From Eublepharis macularius (taxonomy: Eukaryota; Chordata; Lepidosauria; Squamata; Eublepharidae), in assembly GCF_028583425.1 (NCBI RefSeq), contig NC_072791.1, positions 44,213,368-44,277,367 of the forward strand: a stretch of DNA of 64,000 nt, given 5' to 3'. The position numbers and the translations under genes were made by a program. Numbering within the stretch: the stretch's first letter is position 1; each line of letters begins with the position of its first letter. Shown here in pieces: positions 47,500 to 58,630 of the stretch. The notes beneath the pieces were generated by a model, which was not told where the DNA came from, did not search any database, and worked only from the letters and a program-made list of their open reading frames with translations.

Positions 47500-47740
47500 A
47501 GCATTTTTATTTATTTCATGCCCCATCCCCCCCAAAGGGGATCCAAAACTGCTTACAACATTGTTCTCCCCTCTTCCATTTTATCCTCACAGCAATGACT
47601 CAGTGTGGTAGGTAGGCTGAGAGAGGGCGTCTGGCCCAGGGTCACTCAGTGAGCTGCCACGGCACAGTGGGGATTCAAACCTGGGCCTAGCCACAGATCC
47701 TAGGCTGACTTTCTAACCACTACACTACACTGGCTCTCAA
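47500..47740 (-). mobile_element. tRNA-derived SINE (Sauria-type)
   Basis: Complete on the minus strand: GAGAGCCAGTGTAGTGTAGT at the head, CCCAGGTTTGAATCCCC (B box), and a tail running into ATAAATAAA. Confidence 0.85.
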
Positions 47741-47921
47741 GGCTACTTAACCTTTAACAACTAGGACTCTAACACTAAAGAAAAGCATTTTCAAACTTGT
47801 TGCAGCCATGGGACTTTAGGTTACCAGACCTGGTAATTGGTAGTAGGCCCCAAACCCCATACTTTGCACACAGTAACAGATTTGTGTGACGGGGGAGGGG
47901 ATTCAAAATAATATTGCAAAA

Positions 47922-49436
47922 TGGATTCGGTTTCGTTTTCTCGGCCATGTCGGACGCTCCTCTCTGCAGGTCCGGGAGGAAGCACCCGAGCGCCCTGACC
48001 GGGCGGCTGATCTGCGAAGATTAGCCCCCCGGACTCCCAGTGAGGGAGGCAGGGTCCGGGACGCTGCGGGAAGAGCCCCCTGAAAATCACTGCGGGGGGT
48101 AAATTGCCCGTTTGTCCCTACGGAGGCCGGCAGACGTGCGCGGTGCCTTGAGTGCTGCCGGGCCATGGAAAACGGCAAAGAGCAGAACTAGGCGGAAGCC
48201 TGTAAGTAAGCAAATCCCTTCTGTTATTACAAGCGCACGTGAAGGAGTGGTGGGATCTGAAGCTAAGAAGGCTAGTTCTTCCCCCTCGCTGAGTCTCAGA
48301 ATCTGGCTGGCGCCCCCCCCCTAAAATGGCAGCGAAAAAACAGAGCCCCGCTCTGGGCAAGTCAATTTCGGCTGCCCTGCAGGGGAAAGGAGAGTCGCTC
48401 GAAGAATTGGTGCGGAGGTCGGTTATCGAAGCCATAAAACCCTTTGTTGACAAGCTGAACGAAACAGATCAAAGGGTGGGCTTAATTGAGAGCGAAGTGA
48501 AAACCATTAAGGAAGTAGCGGGGGGGGCAGAGAAGTCTGCTTGGGAAAGTGCGTCACTCGTGAAGGCTACGAATAAAGAGTTAAAGCTGGTGGAGAACCA
48601 GCTGATCGGGCTACAGGTGGAACGAACACAGACAATTTTGAGCCTCCAGAACGTGAAAGAGGAGGAAAATGAGGATTTACGGGGTCTGGTCTCGGAACTA
48701 TTGGCGACACCCACGAAGGCAACTAAAGAAGAGGTTAAAAGTGCCATTTTGGAGGTCCGCCGGGCTTCTTCAAAATATGCAATGAAGCGTCAGCTGCCTC
48801 GCGAGATCATCATCGATTTTTCATCTAACAGGATCCGAGACACTATCCTATACAACTCATACAACGCGGATCTGGACTTTTTGGGTAACAAAGTCAAGAT
48901 ACTGAAAGACGTTCCATTTTTAGTTCGGAAAAGACGATTTAAGTATAAAAAGCTCGCAGCTCTTCTGAGGGAACGTGGAAGAAAGTATAAATGGCTATTT
49001 CCGGAAGGTATCTGGTTCAGTTACAAAGATCAAGCTTACAAGATATTATCAGAAGATCAACTAAGGGATTTTGAGGACAAAAATCCGGAATTTCAGCGAG
49101 ACACCAAGCAAGAAGAAAAGGAGAAGTCTGGGGGGGGGGGGAGGAAACGAGCACTGCGGCTGCAGTTGCTCAGAGAGAATTGCGTCCGGGACCCAGGAGG
49201 GGGAGGAAAACTTAATTCGAATTTGAATTGTAATTTGCATTTTGTAAGGTCAACCACTCCATCAATATTATACAAAGCTTTAGTTTTTTTAATAATGGCA
49301 GTATGAAGGGAAAGCATTCTGTGTAGTGTAGTTGTTATATGTTGTTGTTGGTTTTTTTTTCTTTCCTTCCCTTGTTCTCCTTCCTTTCCTTTGTACTGTT
49401 AGTTAATGTAGTTAAAATAAAATAAAAACAAACAAA
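47922..49436 (+). mobile_element. ORF1-only L1 element with full ends
   Basis: A 1515-bp L1-type insertion with a CpG-rich 5' UTR (47922-48325), an open ORF1 (48326-49306) and a 3' UTR ending in AAAATAAAATAAAAACAAACAAA. It has no ORF2. It is bounded by the perfect 18-bp duplication CAAAATAATATTGCAAAA (47904-47921, 49437-49454). The architecture resembles mammalian HAL1 (half-L1) or a spliced/deleted L1 mobilised in trans. Confidence 0.85.
48326..49306 (+). CDS. L1 ORF1p-like RNA-binding protein
   Basis: A 326-residue frame with the L1 ORF1p layout: a short N-terminal region, a long coiled coil (about residues 20-140, heptad-rich with LVENQLIGLQVERTQTILSL), then the RNA-binding part with PREIIIDFSSNRIRDTIL and the C-terminal-domain-like LAALLRERGRKYKWLFPEG and IWFSYKDQAYKILSEDQL. 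ORF1p of L1 trimerises and binds element RNA as a chaperone. Past residue ~265 the frame runs through a Gly/Lys-rich stretch into what looks like 3' UTR, so the natural C-terminus is probably altered. No ORF2 follows. Similar to L1 ORF1p in architecture; the family match is by motif only. Confidence 0.75.
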   Translation: MAAKKQSPALGKSISAALQGKGESLEELVRRSVIEAIKPFVDKLNETDQRVGLIESEVKTIKEVAGGAEKSAWESASLVKATNKELKLVENQLIGLQVERTQTILSLQNVKEEENEDLRGLVSELLATPTKATKEEVKSAILEVRRASSKYAMKRQLPREIIIDFSSNRIRDTILYNSYNADLDFLGNKVKILKDVPFLVRKRRFKYKKLAALLRERGRKYKWLFPEGIWFSYKDQAYKILSEDQLRDFEDKNPEFQRDTKQEEKEKSGGGGRKRALRLQLLRENCVRDPGGGGKLNSNLNCNLHFVRSTTPSILYKALVFLIMAV

Positions 49437-49689
49437 CAAAATAATATTGCAAAACTAAAGGATGGACAAGGGTACTTTTTTGTGTGTGCCAAAAATACTT
49501 CATGAAAGGTAGATTTGTTTAGTTGCAAGAGAGAAGGAGTCAAACAGGACAAGATAATCTGGGAGAGGAAGTTGTCATGGGATAAGGATGCTTTAATGGG
49601 CTGCAGGATGTGGCGCAAGGAGCATTAAGGTAATATTGCAAATGCAAGGATGACCCTGGGCACAGGGAAAAGGGTTGCGTGGGGCTGAC

Positions 49690-49940
49690 CATCTGATGCT
49701 ATGCTCTGCAGCAGCAGCTGGAAGCAGGTCAGCTGTCCACCTAGTCCAGAAATCTTGTTTTACACAGTGGCTAACCAGTTACTTTGGAGGGCCAACAAAA
49801 GGGGCATAGCAGTACTGGTATATAGACGTTTATGGCCTCTGCCAATGGAGGTTCCCCTTAAATCCACATGGCTAATAGCCATTGATCTGACCTCCATGAG
49901 TTGTCTAATCTCCTTTTAAAGCCATCTAAATCAGTCCCAG
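49690..49940 (-). mobile_element. CR1 3' UTR remnant
   Basis: CCACATGGCTAATAGCCATTGATCTGACCTCCATGAGTTGTCTAATCTCC-type sequence, resembling the 3' UTR of the young CR1 (GGCTAATAGCCACTGATGGACC at 2070-2092). Decayed. Confidence 0.65.
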
Positions 49941-50549
49941 GTGTGCAGCTACAGGTATCCAGTAAAAGAGAGAGACTCTTTCATGTCTATTTTGGCCCTG
50001 AATCTGATGTTTAAGAATGACATATTGAGTCTAAAATGCAAATCTTGTAAATGGTTGTTTTCTGGACAACTGGCAACTTTGGTTTCTATGGGTAGGGTTG
50101 CCAAGTCAGCTGCTCACGTGCTTCTCTCCTCAACATCTAACAGATGCTGTTTTGTTAATCAATAGAGTCTTTAAAAAAAAACTGGAAATGTGGAAGTTAC
50201 ATGTGACTTTCCCAAATGGCATGTTAAACATCCTTGTACTTATGTGGTCCTTATGAGATGTTTGGGAAACAGGGCTCAATCTCAGTACTTAACATCTAAA
50301 ATAAAAACATGATGCTGAAGCTCATCTCACTCTGATCTGGAATCTCTTCCCACTTATCTCTGACAAGGGGATTCCCTGTTGTTACAAGGCTGCCAGCTCT
50401 GTAACCTGGTATTCTGTCTCATGCCTTAAGCCATAGCTTACAATGTAAAGCTTCACCTGGTGATTCCTGCAAAGCAAGCTGCTGTTAAAAGCACAGGAGC
50501 AAACAAAGTTGGCTGTTTTTTGACTAACTGGCAACTTCATTTCCTTTGA

Positions 50550-50792
50550 GTAGGGTTGCAAACTGGCCTGGAGGACAATGTCCTATCCTTTTAATAGATG
50601 CTAAGTGGGAATTATTTGTATTTATTTATTTACAACGATTATACCCCACTTTTCTCCACAATGGGGATCCAAAGTGGCTTACATCATTGTCCTTACCTCC
50701 ATGCCATGAAAAGCTTCAACTGCCCATTCCCACTAATTTGGACTCTATTAAAAGGACAGGACATTTTCCTCCAGGCTGGTTGGCAACCCTAC
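50550..50792. mobile_element. MITE with ~45-bp TIRs, split by a SINE fragment
   Basis: TAGGGTTGCAAACTGGCCTG...TTTTAATAGA and TCTATTAAAAGGACAGGACA...GGCAACCCTA are inverted ends. Between them (50617-50735) lies the 3' part of a tRNA-type SINE in minus orientation (CCCCACTTTTCTCCACAATGGGGATCCAAAGTGGCTTACATCATTG). Confidence 0.7.
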
Positions 50793-50928
50793 CTACTGGC
50801 ACATAAAAAAGTCTATGTTCTGGCATTTATTTTCAATGCTGGCACTCAGACCTTGAGAATATGACATAAAAATAGATGAAAGTACCCTGTAGCATATACA
50901 GAGTGCTTAGTTCAGCTGAATAACTAGG

Positions 50929-51143
50929 GTTGCCAGCCTCTAGGTTGGGCTGAGAGACCTTCTGGAATTACAACCAATCGCTAAAGTAGAAAGATCAGCT
51001 TCCCTGGAGAAAATGGCTGTTTTGGAGGGTGGACTGTATGGCATTACGTCTTGCTGAATTCCCTCCCCTCCCAAACTCCATCATCCCCATGCTTCGCTCC
51101 CCCAAAGCTCCAGGAATCTCCTAACCTTGAGCTGGCAACCCTA
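50929..51143. mobile_element. hAT-type MITE, TIR TAGGGTTGCCAGC
   Basis: Ends TAGGGTTGCCAGC / GCTGGCAACCCTA. Flanks TGAATAAC and GGAATAAC are 8-bp target copies with one mismatch. The remnant at 29771-29969 is the same family. Confidence 0.8.
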
Positions 51144-51334
51144 GGAATAACTAACTAGAGTTGCTATTTGGTCAGAGGAAAAAAGAACAGCTTGGTTTAC
51201 TCCTGTGCCTTTAACACAGAAGCTTCAGATGTAGGAACTGCAGGTGAACCTTTTCATCATAAACATTATTACCTGTTAACGGCTACAAGCAAGCTCCAGC
51301 TAAAGGAGCAGGGACTGACTGAAAAGTTGGCAGG

Positions 51335-51550
51335 CCTATAACACTTACTGCTAAAATGAAGAACAAGATCCTTAGCACCTTAAAGACCGACTAGATTTCC
51401 AAGGTATGAGCTCTTAAGAGTCAAAGCTCCCTTTGTTGGGCCGATGAAGGGAGCTTTAAGTCTCAAAAGTTCATACCTTGGAAATCTAGTTAGTAGTTAG
51501 TCTATTAGACCTGGATCTTGCTCTTCAACTGCAGACCAACACAGTGCCCC
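51335..51550. repeat. Inverted Penelope-terminus-like repeat
   Basis: ACTAGATTTCCAAGGTATGAGCTC...AAAGTTCATACCTTGGAAATCTAGTT is an inverted repeat of the short family, ending GCAGACCAACACAGTG. Confidence 0.5.
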
Positions 51551-51875
51551 TCCTGAAATGGCTAAAATAACAAATCACACCAATTCAAACTATGACACTA
51601 GTTGCATTCTAGTGTGTGTTATTTTTATTCATTTTCTCTCTCCCCTTTACACCTATTTGCTTCCTTTGGTTTTAATGATAATCATATTTCTGTGCATACC
51701 TGTTTTATCTTCCACCCAAGAGGGATATATTTTGGGGAACTATGTCCCTCACCAAAAGGATCCTTCCTGCCAAATTTCAGGTAGACAGGACTCAGCGTCT
51801 CAATTTTACTCATAACAAGCCATGAATTGGAATGTTTCTTCCCTTCTTTTCCAGGATCTTTGAGAGGGGGTCAGG

Positions 51876-52309
51876 CAGGGCTCATTTCGAGGGGGAATGC
51901 GCAGGAACACAGTTCCGGTAGTTCCTCAACGAGGTCACATGACAGGTGGCACTACCCACCTGACACTCAGCCATTTTGGGCCCGTTTCGGCCTGGATTGG
52001 GGCCGAAACGGCCCGGATCGGGCCTCTGACGGGTGGCAAATCACTTTCCTGCTCAGCAGCGGCCCGATCCTGAGCATTTTGGGCCCCTTTTGGGCCATTT
52101 TCAGCCCCTTTTTACCATTTTGGACCCAATTTCGGCCCTGAATGGGCAGGATTGGGTCCAAAACAGCCAGGATAGGTGATTTCAGGGGGTGTGGCATATG
52201 CAAATTGCCATGCTAATGACACATTTCTGGTGATGTCAAGGGGTGTGGCATATGCTAATGAGTTTTGCTGATGAGTTCCTCCAGCTCTTTTTCTACGAAA
52301 TGACCCCTG
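51876..52309. mobile_element. hAT-type MITE, TIR CAGGG(C/G)TCATTTCG
   Basis: A 434-bp element with TIRs CAGGGCTCATTTCGAG / CAGGGGTCATTTCGTAG and an 8-bp target duplication GGGTCAGG / GGGTTAGG. The body is full of short GGGCC and CATTTTGG repeats. The same family, reverse orientation, is at 55235-55663. Confidence 0.85.
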
Positions 52310-52824
52310 GGGTTAGGGGATGTCTATTTTAAATGGGGTACCCAGGTGAGGGGAGCCAAATGCTACTATATCTGCATTTGACCTTGATGTGCTGTGATGC
52401 AAAGAGCATTTTTCTCCCAGCTGGCTTTCCATCACTGGAAGTTAGCTGCACTGGGAGAAAAATGCTGAAAGAAATGGGGAGGTATCAGAGTTTAGCTTCC
52501 CTCACCCACATCCTCCATTTTTTAAAAAAACAGATCCTCCCCATCTCTCCTGTTTATCTTAAAATGATTTAATTAGTTACATTACAGGAGATTCGGTTCA
52601 GGTTCCCTAGTCATTACAGCCCTCATCAGAAATTTATCTGTTTGTTCCCTATCGTTTCCTGTGGCTTTAAGAGCTGTACAACAGGCATTCCTTTAAAAAG
52701 ATGCCGTGTCTCCATCCCCAGAACAGCTTGACTGTTCAGTTTCTGTACAACATACTATTGTTAAAAACATACGAACCACACTAGGCAAAAAAAACCACTC
52801 ATGTAATTGTAGACTCAGAGCACG

Positions 52825-53420
52825 CATTTCGCTCATCTGAACAGGGTCTCTTGCAGGTACCAGCCTGTACATAGGCAAAATCAACAGCAGCCCATACACA
52901 GGCTTTCTCTGTGGTAGCCCCTACCCTATGGAACGGCCTGCCTGAGGAGGTCAGGAGAGCCCCCACCCTCCTGGCTTTCTACAAACAATGCAAAACCGAA
53001 TTATTCAAAAAGGCTTTTTTCTCAGCTAGGAGGGCGGTATTGTAGGAAAGGGGTCCCAGATGTTTCTCTGAGTTAGGAACCATAGACTTCAACATTATGT
53101 TGCCTTGCCTATTATCTGTTGTTTTAAATATGTACTGCCATATACTACCTGTGCTTCATGTTGTTTAATGTAAGTCTTAGAATTGATTATGTTCTGTTTC
53201 AGCAATTCTTCAACCCCATATTGGATCCTTGCTAATGCTATGTCTTTGTAAACTTGTATTCATTTACCCTATGACATTGTTTATGGAACTGTGCTTGACA
53301 CTGTACGGAAATGCCTGTCCTTGTCCTTGCTACTGATTGTACTAATCTCACACTATGTAATCCGCCTTGAGTCTCTGTGAGAAAGGCGGAATATAAATGA
53401 CATAAATAAATAAGTAAATT
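52825..53420 (+). mobile_element. L2-like LINE 3' fragment
   Basis: Matches 34000-34560 closely: TTTCGCTCATCTGAACAGGG, TGGAACGGCCTGCCTGAGGA and the 3' end CCTTGAGTCTCTGTGAGAAAGGCGGAATATAAATGACATAAATAAAT. Confidence 0.8.
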
Positions 53421-54184
53421 GTACATAAAGCAATTATTTTAAATGTTTACTGTATGAGTTCAGAAGTTGTAAATTTGAGAGTTGTCGAGACTGAAATATG
53501 AACTTACGGTCTGAAAACAAAGTGTCTTTTTGCCACTATGTTCACTTGACTTCCCAGAAGTGGCATCATCTCTTATAGTTCATTAAATCTGCTTACTGGA
53601 AGTGCTGATTGCAAATACCTTAGCAGACACTTGCTAAATGTTATTTATTTATTTTAAACACCATAATTTACTTTCTGCTATTTGTAGCTGACTGTAGAGC
53701 CACCTAGTGGCAACTGGAGATATTTTACAGGAGGAACTGAGAAAGGGTTTGATCTGAGCCATGGCTGTCGTTTTCAGCATCAACCGTCAGAGGTGTTGTG
53801 CAGTGGCAATCTTAGCCAGTGAACAACAGGATCAGCTGCCCTGGGCCTCATGCTTGGGAGAGCCTGAGTTCCAAATATGGTTCATTATTATAAAGCAAAG
53901 TCATGCCAAGTCATGGACTTGAAGGATTTGTTTACAAAGGTTGGACTTTGGTGTTCATCGTGGGTAACAGGAGCACTGGGCACATTATGCTACTTACCTA
54001 AATATACCTAATTGTCCAGAATGGCCACTATGTTCCAGATCATGGGTTGCTTTGCCTCGTGCTCCTTAGTACGAAATACTTTGCTTTTGGGATTTTTACA
54101 AAATATACTTCAGTGGTTTGACATATGAAACTTGGGTCCCTATATTAATGATGTGCCTGTTCCCCATTGGCTCAATTTAGAATT

Positions 54185-54320
54185 GATTTAATCATAGAAT
54201 CATAGGGCTGGTACCTCCAGGGTCATCTAGTCCACTTCCTGGGTTTACAAGCTTCCTTGATGCACCTTTGTCAAAAGCTTATTGGTTTTTCAAGGCTTTC
54301 CTTGAAGTGATCCAAACATG
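54185..54320 (-). mobile_element. CR1 3' end remnant
   Basis: AATCATAGAATCATAGGGCTGG...GGGTCATCTAGTCC, the reverse complement of the CR1 3' terminus. The stretch 53430-54184 shows nothing recognisable. Confidence 0.65.
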
Positions 54321-54764
54321 CAGTTATGAAGACTTAAAAGCCCTGAAGTTTTCTTAAGAGAGGACTCATTGCTTTCTCCTGCCCACTCCAGGCCACTTAG
54401 CCCCTGAAATTTTGTTCCGGGGGGCTTAGCAGACCTCCAGGAACAACATAGTGTGGGTCTGCAATGGCAAGGGTTTTTTTTAAAAATATTGCCACCCCCT
54501 TTTAAAGAAAACTTAGAGGCACTTCAGTTTTCTTGATGTGGTTGGATTCAGGCCAATATTGTTGCATGCACAGTAAGGGCACCATGAGCATGACACTATC
54601 ATATTGCTCCCTGTGAATTGTAATTTGGTTTCTATTACCCTAAACCCAGTCAACAGCACCAGCTGTGGTAGAGAACCAAAACAAACACAAATCTGTATGG
54701 GGATAACAGCCATAAGAAGTCTGTGTGAGAAAGCCTGGGAGAATTGAACAAATACTTATTTTCA

Positions 54765-55000
54765 TTTTCATTTTTTACTTCATTTTTACCCTGCCTTTCT
54801 CCCCAGCTGGAACCCAAAGTAGCATACATAATTTCCCTCTCCTCCATTTTGTCCTCACAACAATCTCTGTGAAGTAGGTTAGGCTGTGAGTTTGTGATGG
54901 GCCCAAAGTCATCCGGAGAGCTTCCATGGCAGAGCAGGAAACTGAACCTGGGTCACTTAAATCCTAGTCTGTCACTCATTACACCCTACTGGCTCTCTCA
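54765..55000 (-). mobile_element. tRNA-derived SINE (Sauria-type)
   Basis: CCTGCCTTTCTCCCCAGCTGGAACCCAAAGTAGC through TTGTCCTCACAACAATCTCTG to AACCTGGGTCACTTAAATCC; head at the right end. Confidence 0.8.
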
Positions 55001-55234
55001 GAGAAAACACTCACCAGACAAAAAGTCAAGTAGTTTTAAAGGTCACACAGTTCACAACTGAAAAGATTTTCCTCAAGAATATAACGATAATATTGAATAA
55101 TTTCACCTGTAGAGCAGCTGGTAATACCTCTGTAGTTTATAACAACAACAGCAGCCGCAGAACAGCACTTGTATACCACTCTTCTAGAGAGATTAGTGCC
55201 CCACTCAGAGCAGTGGACAAGTTATTGTTATTAC

Positions 55235-55663
55235 CGGGGTATTTCGTAGAAAAAGATCTGGAGGAACTCATTAGCATAACTCATTAGCATATGCCACACC
55301 CCTTGCCATTACCGGAAATGTGTCATTAGCATAACTGATTTGCATATGCCACACCCCTGACATCACCTATCCTGGCTGTTTTGGACCCAATCCTGGCCAT
55401 TCAGGACTGAAATTGGGCCCAAAATGGCAAAAAGGGGCTGAAAATGGCTGAAAAGGGGCCCAAAATGGTCAGGATTGGGCTGCTACTGAACAGGAGAGTG
55501 ATCCACCACCTGTCAGAAGCCCGATCCGGGCCATTTTGGCCCCAATCCAGGATGAAACTGGCCCCAAATGGCCAAGAGTCAGGTGGGCAGGGCCTGACAT
55601 GTGACCTCTTTGGGGAACTCCCGGAACTGCATTCCTGCACGTTCCCCCTCGAAATGAGCCCTG
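55235..55663. mobile_element. hAT-type MITE inside a SINE
   Basis: Reverse-oriented copy of 51876-52309 (GGGGTATTTCGTAGAAAAAG ... CCTCGAAATGAGCCCTG) with target copies GTTATTAC / GTTATTAT. Confidence 0.82.
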
Positions 55664-55777
55664 GTTATTATTATCCCCACAATACAACTGGGGAGCTGGG
55701 GCTGAGAGGAGTGGCTTACTCAAGGCCACCTACTGATCTCATGGCAGAAGTGAGATTCGAACCAGCAGAGTGCTGAC

Positions 55778-56017
55778 TCAGAGCAGAACCACAAGTGACA
55801 AAAGGCACAGATTGGACACTTGTCTGCTTCTCTCAACTTTTGATGGGAAATGTAGGCATCCTGGTCTCGCAGCTTCGCTCTTTGACTGCTGTCCAATGGA
55901 CTTTTCAACTGTCATTTGTCCAACATTCCGCCAAGCTGCCTACATTTCCCATCAAAACTTGAGGGAAGCAGACAAGTGTCCAATCTGTGCCTTTTGTCAC
56001 TTGTGGTTCTGCTCTCA
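55778..56017. mobile_element. Palindromic MITE, Harbinger-like, inside the same SINE
   Basis: 240 bp with ends GAGCAGAACCACAAGTGAC / GTCACTTGTGGTTCTGCTC, flanked by TCA on both sides (55778-55780, 56015-56017). Same family as 46831-47070. Confidence 0.7.
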
Positions 56018-56401
56018 GAGCCGAATCACATAACCACTGTAGTAAGATTACCTGTGCATTGCATGCCTACAGACCAGCTAACTTTAAGCACCTTGTCTGT
56101 GACTGTGCTTTCACAAAGAGTCTCTCTACGCGAGATATCTTACACAGGGATGCTCTCCAAGATTCCTGAAAAGTAGTTTAGTTATGAAGCAACACATCAG
56201 CAAGATTGACATTAACGAGATGAAATATTGGAATGGAAGCAACAGATGGCTTATCCAGACATTTCTGCAAGGGGTCGACCCTGGATTTTGCAGAAGATGA
56301 GCATGGCTGAGCAAAGAGACACATTCAGGTGAAGAATAGCCCATCAACAGCTAAAGACACACATTGTTTCTGCCACCAGGCTTTTTGTATTTAGTTATGA
56401 T

Positions 56402-56762
56402 CAGGGCTTTTTTTCTGGGAAAAGAGGTGGTGGAACTCAGTGGGTTGCCAGCACAGGGGGCAACTCTTGGTGGGAGGTGGTGCCCCTGGTACCACATGTG
56501 CACGCACAAAGTGTGTGCATGCTCCCAGGACCAATGATGTCACTTTGGGTCAGCTGGAACAAGGAGAGAGTTTTTAAAAGTTTAAATCACCCTCGGCGAA
56601 AATGGTCACATGGCTGGTGCCCCCCCCCCCGATCTCCAGACAGCAGGGCAATCTAAACTCCCCTCTGTCTGGAGATCAGGGGGTAGGGCCATGAGCCATG
56701 TGTCCAGTTTCAAGAGGTTCTGGAACTCCATTCCACTGTGTTCCAGCTAAAAAAAAGCCCTT
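56402..56762. mobile_element. hAT-type MITE related to 30153-30411
   Basis: TIR CAGGGCTTTTTTTCTGGGAA and a perfect 8-bp target duplication GTTATGAT (56394-56401, 56763-56770). The internal hairpin is less complete than in the first copy. Confidence 0.82.
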
Positions 56763-57219
56763 GTTATGATGGAAGAAAATGTGAAAACAAGACCACTGCA
56801 GATCAACAGACATCCCATATCTACGAGTGATGTAGTTCAGGGGTGGCCATGGAGTCTCTTTACATAAGACGTCTTACATGGCGATGCTCAAGTGAAAGAT
56901 CTTACACTTGTTCTCCTGTTGTGGATATACATGCATTGCTAAGGAGACAGAGTACACTGGAATATAAGACCACACAGGAAGTAAGTCACTTGCCCTCATG
57001 TAAGATGTCTTGTATAGAGAGACTCAAAGTCTCTCGTGTAACATTTTCCCAGTGGGGGATAGCTTATCTAGGGGAAATAATAATTGATTCATAATGCAAC
57101 CAAGCATTATGAATTGGACAAATGTATATATCAAACCAGATATTTTACAAATTTAAGCGCAATTAGTACTCAACATATGTGAGATAGTTATTATTATATG
57201 TGAGATATATTATTATATG

Positions 57220-57835
57220 TGAGATGTTTATTATTTACTGCCTTCATGGAGACTCAAGGCAGATTGCACAGAGTAAGCATTACATAAGAAGCAATACAAT
57301 AGCAATACATAAGAAGAGACATCTAACAAGGTTAATACAATCCCTGTGTGTGTGTGTGGGGGGGGGGACATCGTACGAGCAACATACTGGACTAGGATTA
57401 CTGAAATCTGAATGAGTATAGCATATTAGGAATGATACAGTGTGTGGATATAATGAAGAAAAATGGTATTGCTGAAGTATGGAATGACAAGAGGGTAGTA
57501 TGTGCACCAAACTGATAATATGTCCTAGACCCAGTGGTATAATCTACAGTCCCTATCCCTTCATAAAACACCTTCTGGAATGTCTCTGTTATGGTATAAC
57601 CCTATTACATCTATAAAAAAAGCTCTCCTAAACAACTCCGTTTTACATTGTTTGCAGAATGATAGGAGCATGGGAGCCTTCCTGATCTCTTCAGGCAGGT
57701 CACTCCACAAGGTGAGGACCGCAACAGAGGAAGTGCATGTCCCAGCAATTGATGATCTTGCCTATTTGCAGGGTGATTTCCCCACTGATATTCAGTCAAG
57801 GCCATGACGATAAATCACTAGCAGCCTCTTGATTG
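57220..57835 (-). mobile_element. L2-like LINE 3' fragment, decayed
   Basis: The 3' tail (GACTCAAGGCAGATTGCACAGAGTAAG on the plus strand) sits at 57240-57275. C-terminal coding remnants lie at 57590-57790 (plus strand CTCTTCAGGCAGGTCACTCCACAAGG, the antisense of the WNDLP-region). Confidence 0.6.
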
Positions 57836-58375
57836 TATCATTTCTATATGCAAGAGAAAGTAGGGGAGGGGAAGGGAACAAAAGGGTTGTGTGTATGGTA
57901 AGAGTGGAATTGTACATGTTCCAGGTACACACATAAGAAATGAAAATGCAAATGATATTCCTTGAAGGCCCTATAACAGATCTTCTTGAGGTGTATTAAG
58001 ATTGCAACAGCCTTTGCCTGTCAGCAATAAGTTTGAACTTGATCACTTCTTGAGGTTTATTGCATTTACCCAAGTACTTTTCAGAAGCACTTTTGAGAGG
58101 CAGCTTGGTGTTCATCAGCCGCAGTTAAGTTGGGTAATTTCAACCTTCTTAATGGAGAATTATCACTTTAATTGGACTTTTTATTCTCTATGTTGCTGTT
58201 GTTCACACTGACATAACCTGCTCCAAATCGAAGGGCTGGATAGAAATTGAAATAAATCTAATAATCTAAATAAAATCGAACAGAAATAATGGAAAGAAAT
58301 AGTTCAAACAATGTTATTATCGATGGTTGTTGGGGGTTTTCCGGGCTGTATTGCCGTGGTCTTGGCATTGTAGTT

Positions 58376-58416
58376 CCTGACGTTTCGCCAGCAGCTGTGG
58401 CTGGCATCTTCAGAGG
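58376..58416 (-). ncRNA. Hammerhead ribozyme, left Penelope terminus
   Basis: Reverse-complement copy of the ribozyme at 61999-62039 with every core base present. Confidence 0.8.
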
Positions 58417-58630
58417 TGTAGCACCAAAAGACAGAGATCTCTCAGTGTCACAGTGTGGAAAAGATGTTGGCAGGTCATTTGTATCTACTCAGGAGGGGTG
58501 GGGTTGAGCTGAGTCATTCTGTAAGAGTTTCCCAGGGTGTGGAATGCTAATGGCGGGAGGCTTCACTGTAACCTGAGGAGGTTCTTTTGCATATGGATTG
58601 GTGCTTGATGTGCTAATCTTCTCTGCAGGG

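Larger units (their letters stand above)
55136..56045 (-). mobile_element. SINE interrupted by two MITEs
   Basis: One minus-strand SINE survives as 55136-55234, 55664-55780 and 56018-56045. Removing the insertions and their target copies restores a continuous SINE (TGACTCAGAGCCGAATCACATAACCACT at the second join). Confidence 0.75.

Noticed and set aside
55777-56021. 8-bp target duplication CTCAGAGC around the palindromic MITE (hAT reading)
   Set aside because: It would make the two inverted ends unequal. A 3-bp TCA duplication gives perfect TIRs and a continuous host SINE.
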